64,000 nt of DNA from Lichenostomus cassidix. Lineage: Eukaryota > Chordata > Aves > Passeriformes > Meliphagidae. Every line of letters begins with the position of its first letter. The stretch's first letter is position 1. The notes beneath the pieces are model-generated. The model was not told where the DNA came from, searched no databases, and was given only the letters and a program-made list of their open reading frames with translations. Made by a program: the position numbers and the translations under genes. Shown piece by piece: positions 51,743 to 63,260 of this stretch. The stretch spans positions 4,170,530-4,234,529 of the forward strand of contig CM039199.1 in NCBI GenBank assembly GCA_008360975.2. Direction: 5' to 3'.

Positions 51743-53124
51743 AAAGTCCTTGCCTGTCTCTTGCTGGGGATGCTGAGATGACACTGTTGTTGCTTCAGTT
51801 TCCTTTCCTGGGCACTCTGGGAAGCAGAGAGGCTCCACATTAGGGCTGTGGTGCAGCCCAGACACTATCAGAGGTTTGTTAGTTGTGTCTTCCTTTAAGT
51901 GCCACGTGTTCAAACTCATATTAAAAACCCTATTTATATATTAGGTGAACCAGCATGTGTTGGTCCATCCCAGTTCTGCAGTTGCTGATGTGTCCCTGCT
52001 GTGTTAGGAGGTGTTGCAGCAAATGTGTGTTTATTTGTGTGCACTTTTGGCCATCCACAAACTGTTTGATTCAGCTGAGCTGCAGTTTCCTTACACAGCA
52101 CTATTCAGCATTACAGAGCCTGAGCCTGACTGTGCAGCAGCTGAAAGATTCCAGCAGCAATGTCTGACCTACACTGCTCAGACAGGGCTTGCTCTGACCC
52201 TCCTCCCTGCAGTTGTCCTCCCTTTGCTCAGGAGAAACTCTCTTTGCTCACTGAGTGCAGCTTCTGCCCCTCCAGGCACTGTTCTTCCTCCAGTATCCTG
52301 TGTCTGCAGTGTTTCCACATTTCCTTCCTGAGCAGGTTCAGCCCTCAGTCTTACAACAATGTTTTTTTCTTTTTGCTGGATGCTAAACCCTGGGTGTCTC
52401 CCCCTGAGCTGAATCCCTGCAGGATGTGTGCATAAATTCCGAGATTGGGTCACTTTGTGCATAGGCAGAGAGAGGTCTGTTCCAGCATCATCTGCTGTCT
52501 AGAAAGCTCTGTCTAAACAGATCAAAGGGAGCACTGTGATGTTGAGGCTTGGCCACAATCCCAATCCCTTATGGTCTTCAAGCCCATCCTCCTGGAGCAG
52601 CTGCTTGAGGAGCTTCCACCAGGTGCCTACAATGAGGATTTGACACGATGCCACTTGGCACTCAGCCCCCAGCATTATGGGCTAGAAAAAGCAGCAGGGG
52701 CTTAGTCCTGCTAGAGCAGACACTTTCCAGGTACTCTTGCCTTGATCCCTCTGTCTGTCTTCTTTATCCCAAAGAGCAGGAAAATCATGATAGAATTAAA
52801 ATGGGATTTGGTTGCTGCAAAATCCTTAGCAGCTGTCTCCTCAAAAGCTGCACATTTTAGCAACTCTTCTGTCAGGGTCCAAGAGGTCAGTGATGAGATG
52901 CAACTGTTGCTTTTTGATGAGATGAGGACCCATCATATCCCTTTCCCCTTTCTCTTTGTGCTGTCATCTCCCAGGCTCTGATTTCCAGAAGAGAATCCTA
53001 GGTGGGTTAAACAAGAACCACGTCAAAGACTTCTGTTCTTCAGAAGTGTGAGATAAAGAACAGAAATTCCTTATCAGCTACCCCTATCTCGGAAGCTAAG
53101 GAAAACAGATGGAAAATGAAGGCA
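51743..53124. other. Unique non-coding DNA, no gene recognised
   Basis: I see no exon, RNA gene or repeat. Open frames of up to 106 codons overlap on both strands without recognisable domains. Confidence 0.55.
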
Positions 53125-53483
53125 CAGGGATCACATTGGTCACGTTGGATCAGATTAAATATCCATCTAGCCCTCAGTCTTGTCTCTGACAGTGGCCAGG
53201 AACTGATGGCTGTGGAAAAGTGTGAGTGAAAAGGCAAGTGTGTAGTAATACTTCTGACTACTCTGCAGGCCTGAATCCAGCAAGCCATGGCTTAAGCATG
53301 TCCTTAGCTGTGAGCTGGTTTTATTCCTCTTTTTAGCCCTCAATGGATTTTTCTGTACCCTTTTGTGAATCTGTGAAAAATCTGGTCAAAGGCAGTGTCC
53401 TTGGGATGATGTTACAGTGCAGCATTCATGGCAAGCAGTTCCACAGCTTCACTGCTGCTGTGTGGAAGAGCAGTTTCCTGCCA
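53125..53483 (-). mobile_element. Ancient CR1/L3-like LINE 3' fragment
   Basis: Read on the plus strand, the interval shows in order GTTGGATCAGATTAAATATC, CATCTAGCCCTCAGTCTTGT, CTCTGACAGTGGCCAGGAAC, CTCAATGGATTTTTCTGTAC and GCAAGCAGTTCCACAGCTTC. This is the reverse complement of a deeply diverged amniote CR1 3' region, whose end reads as a 'GGGCTAGATGGACC...GATCCA' type block. It therefore lies on the minus strand with its 3' end near 53125. Divergence is high, in keeping with an insertion far older than the 4.5-kb CR1. No open reading frame remains. Confidence 0.6.
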
Positions 53484-53615
53484 CAGACTCTGTGATCTTA
53501 GTCAAGGCATTTTGTTTCCCTCTCAGTTAAATGGGGATTACATATTCCTGTTTCACAGGGAATTGGGAGGATATCATTTAGAGGTTGTTCAGATACTAGG
53601 GCTGAGAGATTTATA
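53484..53615 (+). mobile_element. MIR-like CORE-SINE fragment
   Basis: The 3' half of an amniote MIR/CORE-SINE is recognisable in order: CTCTGTGATCTTAGTCAAGG (like TGTGTGACCTTGGGCAAG), TTTTGTTTCCCTCTCAGTT, AAATGGGGATTACATATTCC, TGTTTCACAGGGAATTGGGA (like CCTCACAGGGTTGTTGTGAG), and GGTTGTTCAGATACTAGGGC, which resembles the GTGCTCAGATACTA segment of reptile and bird MIR copies. The tRNA-like 5' head with A and B boxes is absent or unreadable. It directly abuts the CR1/L3-like fragment. A tRNA-derived, RNA polymerase III-transcribed origin is known for the family; this copy is inert. Confidence 0.65.
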
Positions 53616-56600
53616 GAAACATAAATATTAAATTAAGCAATTTGGTCTTAATCTGATTCCTTTCTGACTTCCAACAGCCCAAGCCATAAAACTGGGCTGT
53701 CTTTCTTTTAATTCTATGTAATTTGGTTTCTCTCTCTCTCTCTGTTAAAGAAAAAAGCACAGGCAGATCTCTGTTGTCTTTATCATGCCTAATATTTGTG
53801 CTGGACACACTCTTAATGTGAGTTTTCCAGTGTTTGACTCCAAGATACAGGAGGGTATCATACCCTGAATGGGATATCACTAAAAAGCACAGCAGAGTTA
53901 GAGTTCCCAGGTTCAGCAGAGATTCAAAATCCAGCTGGAATTCACAGTCCTTGTCACAGTCAAACATGACACTCCTCCATAGCAGAGTTTAAAAGGAGTC
54001 TGGTGTTTCACTGATTAAAGAGTCTGAACGTCTCCTGACCGTGGCTGGCTCAGGCTGGAATCCTTATCTCCAGAAAGGATGGAAGAAAGAGGAGGGGAAT
54101 AAATCCTCCTTGGTGTCAGGTTTGTCCTGGTAGGTGGAATGTTCTTCAGGGTGGGTGACACCTGGTGAAATGGTTGAATTGAGTGTGTTTCATGCTATGA
54201 AACATGAAGCTGTTGCCTTGTCTGCTCTGTTCATGTAGAGCAGAAACTCTGAAAAGGCTGATTTATCCATGTCTGCTGTTCTTTAAAAATGAGAAATCAC
54301 TCCTGCACCTTTTCATTTGTAACTTCATGGAACTCCACGTGTGTGGCAGAAATTAGATCATCTAATTGATTTATAGTCAATCAGTGACTATAAAGCCCTT
54401 GCATTCCTCATGAGCAATTTATAGAGCTCTGAGCGTTCAGCCCCTGAGCTGCAGTGGAGGCTTTAGCCTGGCTGCAATGTGGGTTTAAAACCATTAAAAA
54501 TCCCTGGGCTTGCCATCCTGTGGTGTTTTAGATTGTTTTAGGAGGTGTTGGCTCTGTGGTGGGAATGGGGGGTGATGAGAGAACAAAAGTGAGTGAGCTC
54601 CAGGCTGGAGAGCTCTGACCCTGCTGGTGATGGAGCAGCTCTGCTCAGGGCTGGGAGCTGCAGCATCACTCTGCAGGTGACAGTGAGGCTTCATTTCAGC
54701 TCTGTGCTCCTTTAGCCCAAACTACTGCACCAACAGAAGGGGGAGGTTCACCATGGCTCTTGTTCCTGTTTGAGATGAAGATTGGGGAACATGGAAATAA
54801 AGGTGATATGGATTGTTTGTGGGGCTTTTTTTGTTGTTGCTATTAGTGCATATTCTTATGTTATTGGCAGCTCTTGCTTGATGAGTTTTGATCACTTAAG
54901 CAATTAACAATTAATGTAGAATCAGGAGTAGTCTCTGCTTCTTCCCAGGTCTGCCATTAGAAAATACTGGAAGAAGCAATTACACCCTCAAACCCCAAAC
55001 AACCTCAAAATCTTCTCTTTCTGGAAAAAGAAACAGGCAAAAGGAATATATATGCTTTGGTGTAGCAGCAAGCATCAGTTTTGGTTCCAGCCACACAGAT
55101 GGGTTTGGTTGCTTGGTGTTCATCCCCTGTTACCAGTTATATCTTGTGAATTTCCAGTTATCATCTTCCACACACAAAACCCCATGACCCTTAGTTATTA
55201 ATTCCCCTTTCCCACTGACCTGGCTCTCCATAAATCTTAGGCCTGGAATCTTTCTTCCTTTCTTCTCCTCCTGCTCCCACCTCTTCCTCTCTTTTTTCTC
55301 TTTTAAATTAAACACATTCCAGAGAGAGGCTGGGAGCTGTTAGGAATCTCTGCATTGATGGGGTTTCCTTTGGGATGTGCAGGCTGGTGAGATTCCTGCT
55401 CCTGCTTCTCCAGCATGCAGCAAGGACTACAGGGAGACATCAGCCTGTGGCACCAGCACTCCCTGTTCTGCTCCAGAACCACTTCTGCATTCTGAGTTCA
55501 CCACCAGAAAGGCACTAAAAATAAGAATAAACCCATACCAAAATCAAGATATGTGCAAACTACTATTTTGACTCTTTCCTCAAGGGCTCTGGTATTTCAT
55601 CACGGAAGGAAATTAGATTAGTTTGACATGATTTGTTCTGGACAGATGTATGTTGACTGTAAAGTGTTTTGATTGTTATCTTCCAGGTGCTTATAAATAG
55701 TCTGATTATTTACTGCTGCATTTTTTCTGGATATTTCTGCAAAAATGGCTGGCTTCTGTTCTCCATTTTTAAAGATTAGCATCATCCTGCCCCTCTGCCC
55801 AGACTCAGGATCCCAGTGGCCTCCAGAAATTCTGGAACTTGTTCACCAGTCACTCACCAGAACACTCTCTAAGTGCTCTCAAGATACTGTGGCTCACATA
55901 ATCAGAAACTTCAGAATTGCCTTGATACGTCAATAATTAGCAAGATTTTGTCCTTTGAATGGCATGTTTGTGAGTGGCACATCAGAAAAACTTTCATTTT
56001 TTAACTTTTTGCACTGCCTTGGTCATGCCCAGAAACTCAACCTCCCAACTGGGTGAGTCTGAATGTGGATTCCTCCCCCACCTAGGGAAGAAAGTATGAA
56101 AGAAGCTGGGAAACTGGAAAAAAGATCTTAAGGACTGATTGAAGTCAACCCAAGTATGGCAAGAGAAAGCCCTGGGGTTTTATGTAGTGCAGGCCCAGCT
56201 GAGAAATAAGGCAGAGAAGCAGCGGATATCCCACCTATTAATTTTGCACTTTGTGTTTGGGTTTACCAGATTCTTTTTGCCGTAGTGCTTTAACACAATA
56301 AGTGGTGTAAAGTGCTTTAACTTTCCCAAAGAAGCCCAAATAGCTTTAGCAGATGACTTGATCTCTCGTGCCAGTGAGCGTGTGCTTCAGTCTCTGTGCA
56401 ATTTCCCTTTGACAGAGTGCCCAGTCCTGCAGGGGAACAGCTGAAGGCACAAAGTAATTTGATCAACATTTTAAGACATCTTGAGGGATCTAAGGTTTGT
56501 CCCATCAAGAAGAAACCACTTTTCACCTTTCCCTCACTTCAGCCTCTTAAAAATCCATAAGGAAGAAGAAAAAAAAAAATCCCCAACTCTTAATTTATAT

Positions 56601-59600
56601 TTAGAAGCTGATTGTTTTCCTTGAATCCCTTTCTGGCTCAGCCAAACTCGGAGCCCAGGCTGACAGCTGTGAGTTTGTACCATCAATTTCCATGTCCATG
56701 TTCCTCAGATAATTACCTGAGGGACTAGGTTTCAAACCACAGCCTGTGGCCCACGGCCAAGGCGATAGAGATCTGGCATTGTGTGGGAAGAAGGGTCAGT
56801 GCAAATCAAACATGAGCCCCATTCCCACATGAAAAGGAAATAAAACCTCCACGTGCAGGCATGTGGAGAAGCTTCTCCTTAGTCCCTCAGCTTAAACAGA
56901 ACCAAGAAAGGAAAATAATGCTGGCAAGGAAATACAACTGTGTTTATTGGCCATTCGGTGCCCAGCAGGTCTCAAACTCTTCAGCGTTGGTTTTTCATTA
57001 ATGCTGTGCTGGAAAGCCCAGCTACCTGCTTGTTTTAGGAGCTGAAAATCTTCTGTGTGCTGGAGGCATGAATAAAGGTTTGCAGCAAAGAACATAAAAA
57101 GGAAAAGTTGATGTGGCTGCGAGCAGCTTGGGTGGAAAGCTGAAAGCTCCCCATGGAGTCAGTGCAGGAACAGGACATCAACACCCCTGTCTGGCTCCTT
57201 GTTTACACACAAAGGGGTAAATCCTGCTTCCACAGCCAAATTGTTTCAGTAGCTTGTTCGAAAAGCATCTCCTGTGGCTTCAGCTGTACTTGTCCTCAGT
57301 GTCACTGTCAGGAAATTGCTGGATTTTGCTGTGTGTGGAATGGCTCTTTGCTAGCAGGGGATCTGCAGGTGTGGTCATCGAGGTGTCCTTGTGTCCATGG
57401 GCTGCAGGACAGAGCCACCTGACCCAGCTGCTGGCTTTGCTCCCCACCCAGTGTCACTTGTCCCACCCTGGAAAGCCACAGACCCCAGCCTTGGTGAGGT
57501 GTCCTGTGAGTCAGCTGTGGATGCCCTTGGGAAGGGGAAGTCAGGAATTCTTCCCATGCAAAAATTCCAGGCAGTGTAATCCAAATGGCTATATTTAGGC
57601 ATTTAAACCACAACTCACTGAGTGCCCCCAGTGTAACAGAGCAAAAGGAGTGTGAGGAAGTAGCAAAGTATTTGTCCCACATAAAGACTAAATATCCATT
57701 ATCAGCAATCTCTTTGGCCTGCTTCCTCTGTTGTTTCTTTCCCTCTGGAGATTTGGCAATTGGATTGATTTGCTGCCTGACTCACTGTCTTAGATTGAGA
57801 TACTGAGAATTGCTGACAGTATTAATAAAATTAGCATTAGGGAGGATGTTTGAACATTTGCCTTTGACGTTTTTAAGGGAGAGAGCTGACATTTAGTCTA
57901 AGTTAAAAAGTTACTGAATTGCCTTTGTTTTTTCCCCTGACTAAAGTCTTCATAGTTTTCAAGAGAAGACTTAGTCCAGAACTAAGAATTTCAGATTGCA
58001 AGTTTTGGTCTCTCTTTTTGCTGAGAACCTCTGGTTAGTTAAGAAAGCTCTAGATAGTTAAGAGTTCTTGAGAAAAGTATTTTCAAAAAGCCATAAGATA
58101 CATGTACAAGTATCTGCAGCAGTATTGTTTTATGACAGTGAGGATTATTTTGTTCTATCTTAGGTGACATAAAGGTCAAACTGAAATAATGGTCTTAATG
58201 TCAAAATCTAAGGACAGGCAAATAATTTTCAAGAACAGTTTGTATCATTACTTTTAAATGCAGTTGCCTGGTCTTTAGGATTTGTGATTCACTTTTGCTC
58301 CCTGTGGGAAATGACTGAATTGAGGAGACATTTGTTTCATGTCATGACTGCTCTTTATCTACACACCCTTCACTGTTTTCACATGGTACAGTTTATCCCC
58401 AGGAAGCAGCAGCAGGCTGAGCTTGGGCTTGCTCTGGTCAGCAGGAGGATCACTTTCCTATAGTCATTGTAGGCAATTTCCAGTAGCCCTTAAAGGCTTT
58501 CATTCAGGTATTTGTTATTTTGTGCTCCTTGCCTAACAAGTGGAGCTGCCTGATGTCACTGAGGGTCTTCTTGAGTGTTCCCTTTCCATAACCCTTGGGG
58601 CAAAGTGTCAGAGCTGCTGCCACTGGTCAGTGTCCATGTAAGGTGTGGAATTACATGAAAGATCTTCCATGTGTTAACACTCATTTGGAAGTTTTATTCT
58701 TTCAAAAGAGGAGGCAAATAACTGCAGTTTAGGAAAGTCCAGCTCTGCTGCAGAGCCAGGACACTGCTGGTCACCTCCCTGCCCTGTCTGTCTCCTGCCA
58801 GCCTCATCCCTTGGCTGGTGGGAATACAATTTTTTGGTTCTGGAGCTGGCATTGCTTTGTCCATGTGTCATTTTGAGGCCATACATGCTGGCTGTGTGCT
58901 GCTATCAGCAGAACTAGTAAATCTTCAGTGGAGTTTTCTGTGGGGGAATCCAACAGAAAGGCTGTGCCAGTCCCAGCTGTACATGTGTGAGGTCGAATTC
59001 CCACTGCCTTTAATGAACAGAGAGTGCTAGAATCCAAAACAACTTTTCCTGCTCCCCTATAGACAGCCTTGCTTGTTCTGTCCCACAAAAAATTGCTCTT
59101 CTCTTATCAATTTTTCCCTTTCTCTGACTGCAAAAACCATAAATTATTTTAGTGCAAATATTTTGGAAGGTTTTCTCCCTCTTCCCCATTTCCTGAAAAG
59201 CTTGCATACGGAGTGAGACACCCATAAGCTTTTCCGAGATAAGAATTTAATTTATTTACGCTTCATTGTTCCAGGCATGGCTACAGACTGGTTTGGAAAT
59301 TTGCTGTTCCAACTTTAACAGGTCACTGCATGGAAAGGAGCAGCTGGATTTTCCTCCAGAGCAGCCGTCAGCTGTTGGAAATCTCTTGATACTTCCCTGG
59401 CTTCTCCAGATTCAGCATTAACTTCTCCTTCCTGTCACAGGAATTGTGCTACGTGCTGTAGACTCTTTAGCTGGAAAAGGGAGGAAAGCACAGGAGGGGA
59501 ATACAGCAGGTGCTGGTGGGGATGGCAGAGGCTTCACCATTGCTCTGACTCCTTTTCACCTTCACAAGGTCAAAGTGTAGGAGAAAAACCCTCTCCAAAT

Positions 59601-59839
59601 CCAGCATGTCCCAATCTGAAGTTACTCCTGTAGCTCAAGCAAGTGGGCAATGAGTCCAAACTCAAGAAATGTGAACTCCTCCCTGCTTTTACACTGCTTT
59701 TCCTTCTCACCTCTTCCCCTCTTAGCAAGTGCCTCCTCCATTGCATATTCCAGTGCTGCAGGGGGATGGCTGGGGGATGAAGGCAGCAGCCCCATTTCTC
59801 ATCCCACACGGGCTGTATGGCAGCAGAATTCTGCTGACT
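53616..59839. other. Unique non-coding DNA, no gene recognised
   Basis: No exon is recognised. A TC microsatellite lies at 53729-53743. A 9-bp stem (TTTATAGTC / GACTATAAA) surrounds a 7-base loop near 54371-54395. A short A run lies near 56570. The longest frames (118 and 124 codons, minus strand at 53611 and 57308) have no recognisable domain. Confidence 0.55.
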
Positions 59840-60030
59840 CTGGTGAAGTCAGTCCCGATTTGCGCAGACGGAATGACCCATATGTTAAATCTGTACGATG
59901 ACATCTGTAGGAGATGTAATGCAGCCAAGTAACTCTGCCATGAGAACAGTTCCAGTGTTGCTTGACTTTCCTTTAGAACACAATGACGAAAACATCATAT
60001 TGCATTAAGTAGTACTTAATTAATGTAAGC
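59840..60030. promoter_or_regulatory. Candidate regulatory segment with a homeodomain-like palindrome
   Basis: CpG is retained in CCCGATTTGCGCAGACGG, GTACGATG and ATGACGAAA within otherwise AT-rich unique DNA. ATTAAGTA and TACTTAAT at 60004-60020 form a perfect 8-bp inverted repeat around one G, followed by TAATTAATG. TACTTAA resembles NK2-class homeodomain sites and TAATTAAT is a generic homeodomain core. Part of the segment may also be a decayed repeat; function is inferred. Confidence 0.2.
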
Positions 60031-61099
60031 CATGAGAGAGAGAAATTCAAGCAACTTGCTCCTTTGAGCTGGATGTTTTACTGAGAACTGAGCCAGAGTG
60101 ACATAACTGGTGACTTTTTTGAGAAGTTGAGCTGTTGGTTACCTCTTGTCTCAACTTCACTGAGATTTGTCCTTCAACACCAGCTAAAAAATATTTGAAA
60201 GCAGGTTTTCTGCTTGATCTTTCACATTCTTTGTATCAGAGCCCTTGTCAGTGTGCTTGTTGCTCTGAACTTTGCGCTGTAATTTGTCAGACCTGAATGT
60301 CTCGAAAGGTTGTGGGCAAAGCTGTGGGACAGAAACTGCACATGCAGAGGTGTCCCAAGGCAGATAGAGCTGTAGCTTACAGTATTTAACCTCTGCAGTG
60401 ATTTGATTGATGGACATTTTGCATGCAGTCACTATCAACAGAACTTTTTCATATAACTAAAACTGGTTATGGGAAGAGAATAAAGTGAGAAGGGGAAAGA
60501 ACAGGGGAAAACGCCGCACAGTTACCACTGCTGGTTATCAGAACTTGCAATTTATGTCCTGTGAAAAACATGGGGAAATAACTGAAAGTCAGGAGGGAAG
60601 AGTTACTGGCCATGACATCATTAACTCAGGTAATATAAAACATGATATGCTCACAATGGGAGACTTGTCTGTTGAGTTGGTGGCAAAAGGGGTGGATTCT
60701 GCCTGGTGTAAAATGACATGGTTCCACTTTGACATGTCAAAATATTTGCTGGCCTTTTGTGTGGTTTTGTCCAGACCAGAAGATCCTCAGTTCTCTGAGG
60801 TAAGTGTGACCTTTTCCCCTTAGCCTTTCTGGTTAAGATACAAGAGAGATAATATAAAATTTGTTGTAGGATGCAAGGAGCCTGAAGACACTCAAGATGA
60901 AGTTTCCAGATCCTTTTGATGCATTGTTGACTATTTTCAGGCGCTTTGTCTCTTCCCTACTTTCTGAACTCTGAGCTATTCATTAAAAGGGAAGAAAGAA
61001 AAAGCAGTTCCCTGCAGTTGAGGCACTTAATCATGTTTGGAAGATCCACAGATGCAGCCCCTGAATGGCCTGTGGAGTCTAGGCTGGGCTCTCCCCAGG
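60031..61099. other. Unique DNA; open frame ending at a splice-donor match
   Basis: A plus-strand open frame of 112 codons (60485-60823) contains CTCTGAG|GTAAGTGTG, a near-ideal splice donor with its GT at about 60800-60801. The translated sequence matches no family I know and upstream acceptors are not distinctive, so I do not call an exon. No repeat is recognised. Confidence 0.3.
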
Positions 61100-61250
61100 G
61101 GATATTAGTGGCTCATCGTTCTCACATCAAGCTTCCGTAACGACGAGTGGGATTATCAGAGAAAATCCCCCTGTGCACGGGTGAATCTGAACTCGTGGTT
61201 CTCTTGCCTATGCATTTAGACTCCAATTCACAAAATAAAACAGCTGGATT
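61100..61250. promoter_or_regulatory. CpG-retaining candidate element
   Basis: Six CpG lie within about 80 bp (CTCATCGTTC, TTCCGTAACGACGAGTG, GCACGGGTG, CTCGTGG). A GGGATTATC core (bicoid/OTX-like GGATTA) is flanked by AAAATCCCCC, and further right lie TATGCATTTAG and GGATTAGCAT. The texture suggests a possible conserved element. This is inference only. Confidence 0.2.
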
Positions 61251-63190
61251 AGCATAGGCAAGGCCAAGTTATCTGGGGGAGGGATAGTGTGAGCAGAGCA
61301 GGCATGGCCTGAACAGCATTTCATGGTTTGTCTGACTCTGGGGTTGTCTTGGTTTGTGTGGGGGAAGTTCTTCACAAAAACATCCTGAATAATGATTGTT
61401 TTTAGAGTTCCTGTCAATGGTCTCGTGTGATGTGGGACTTTATGGCACAACTTTCCTTCAGATATTCAATGTCCTCACAGCTGCCCATGTCCTGGCCAGT
61501 GCTAATCAGAATCACTCATTAATTGAAAACTTGGTAGCCTGCTACAGAATGAGATATTCCATGGACATCTGGAGTTAGATGCATGTATCCAAGGGATGTG
61601 AAATGAGAAAGCAATTGTCTGTGTCCCCAGGGAGCTGTAACCCTGTCAGTGATATTATTTTTGTCCAGGGAATGGAGCAGGAAGGATGACTTTTCCTTGA
61701 GAAGTATGGACAGTGTTGGTGTTGAGGCAGAGGATTCTCCTGCCTGCCCTGTGGGTGGGTGAGAGCTAAGGACACATTTTTTTACTCAAGGCTGATGTGA
61801 ATGGAGCCACCTGTCCCATCACACATGGGCAGGAGGTGGCTGGGCAGGTATTTCACTACCTGAAATATCAGCCAAGCTTCAGAGTTTAAAAACGTGTCAT
61901 TTACCCTCCACAACGAGAATTCCAGGTGCATTCCCATCCCATGATTTTGAGTTAAGCTTCCACTGGCTTGTGATTTCTAAGGAGTTACAGATTGAATCCA
62001 GGCACGCTAACTAAGCTGAATTTCTGAGTGGTAGGGGGTTTTTTTGTTTGTTTGTTGGTTTTAGAATATTTTTTTTCCTTTGAAATTCCTTCAATACCAA
62101 AGGGCAAATAGATTCTTGGGCATTAATTTAAGCTACTGCTACTAAGAATAACCTAATGCTTGCTGTTTGTCAAAAGCTGAGAATCAGCAATGATGAAAGA
62201 TGAAACTGCCCCAAGTTTCTTGGCAAAAGTGATGAAGGCAAATATTTCAGAGGTCATTTCAATTCTGAAATTTGCTTCCTCAGAGATTGTGCCGTGGTAA
62301 AGTTTGCCTTCTAGATGTTATCAGAGAAGCACTGGAATTTCATAGTGACTGAAATCAGAGAATTTTAGGATGTAGAGTCTGGCTGTTGGAGATATCCCTG
62401 TCCTGCTGTTCTCATTAACCTTGCTGGTCTTACAGGCACTTACTGTGCAGGCCAGGTCCAGCATTTCCCAGTCAACATCTTACATCTCAAGCTCAGAATG
62501 ATTTGGTTGTTCCCATTCACTGATAACAGGCTTGACTCTAGTCCTGTTTGTTATCTGTTGAACCTTCAATAAGCTTATATGGTTTGGGTTTTTTTGTTTT
62601 TTATTTAATCAAACATAACCCCAGTCTTGCTTGTGCATTAATTGACTTTGCAAGTTAAATAGTCCTCCCTCATTTAACAGCAATGCTTCAGGAGCACTGA
62701 GAGCAGAACCCTCTGTGAGCATTGAACAAACTCACAGCTGCAGCAGGACCTGTCAGATGGCAGCTTCTGCAGCCCTAAATATTCCCTTTTTTCCATGGGA
62801 ATAATGGACACTGAAGATGTGCTGCATTAGTAGATGCTATAGCTCAAAGGCAGCAATGTAGGAAAGCAAATACCTTTTAGGTTTTCTGCACACCTTTTGA
62901 TACCATCTCTAATGTTAATGTTGTGTAATTCCTGCACAGCATGAAACTCATTGCTTTTGGTTATTAGATGAGTTCAGCAATTCCAAATTTATCCCCTGTT
63001 CATAGTCTTGAATTCTGACCTGTAGCTCACTGGGTGGAACAGGGAGGCTGTACCCATGCATTGGTAGGAAATCTATTTTTCTTTTTTTTCAGCTAAGCTG
63101 GATCTGGCAGCATCATGAGAACTGCTTTTGATAGGTTGATGCCTCTCCTTGGTGTATCTTGGACCTCAGGGAGAAGGAATCTAAATACCT
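61251..63190. other. Unique non-coding DNA, no gene recognised
   Basis: No exon is seen. T-rich tracts with GTTTG repeats lie near 62039-62075 and T runs near 62588-62600. The longest frames are about 80 codons or fewer and look random. Confidence 0.55.
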
Positions 63191-63260
63191 TTCTATTCTA
63201 TTCTACTCTATTCTATTCCATTCCATTCCATTCCATTCCATTCCATTCCATTCCATTCTA
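63191..63260. repeat. Pentanucleotide microsatellite (TTCTA/TTCCA), 14 units
   Basis: Fourteen 5-bp units are ordered: three TTCTA, one CTCTA, one TTCTA, eight TTCCA, one TTCTA. The arrangement shows a TTCTA array in which one unit mutated to TTCCA and then expanded in the middle. TTCCA repeats also make up human satellite II/III, but nothing links this short array to those. Confidence 0.95.

Noticed and set aside
63191..63260. Satellite II/III-type centromeric repeat
   Set aside because: Only 14 units are present and the flanks are unique, so it is an ordinary microsatellite.
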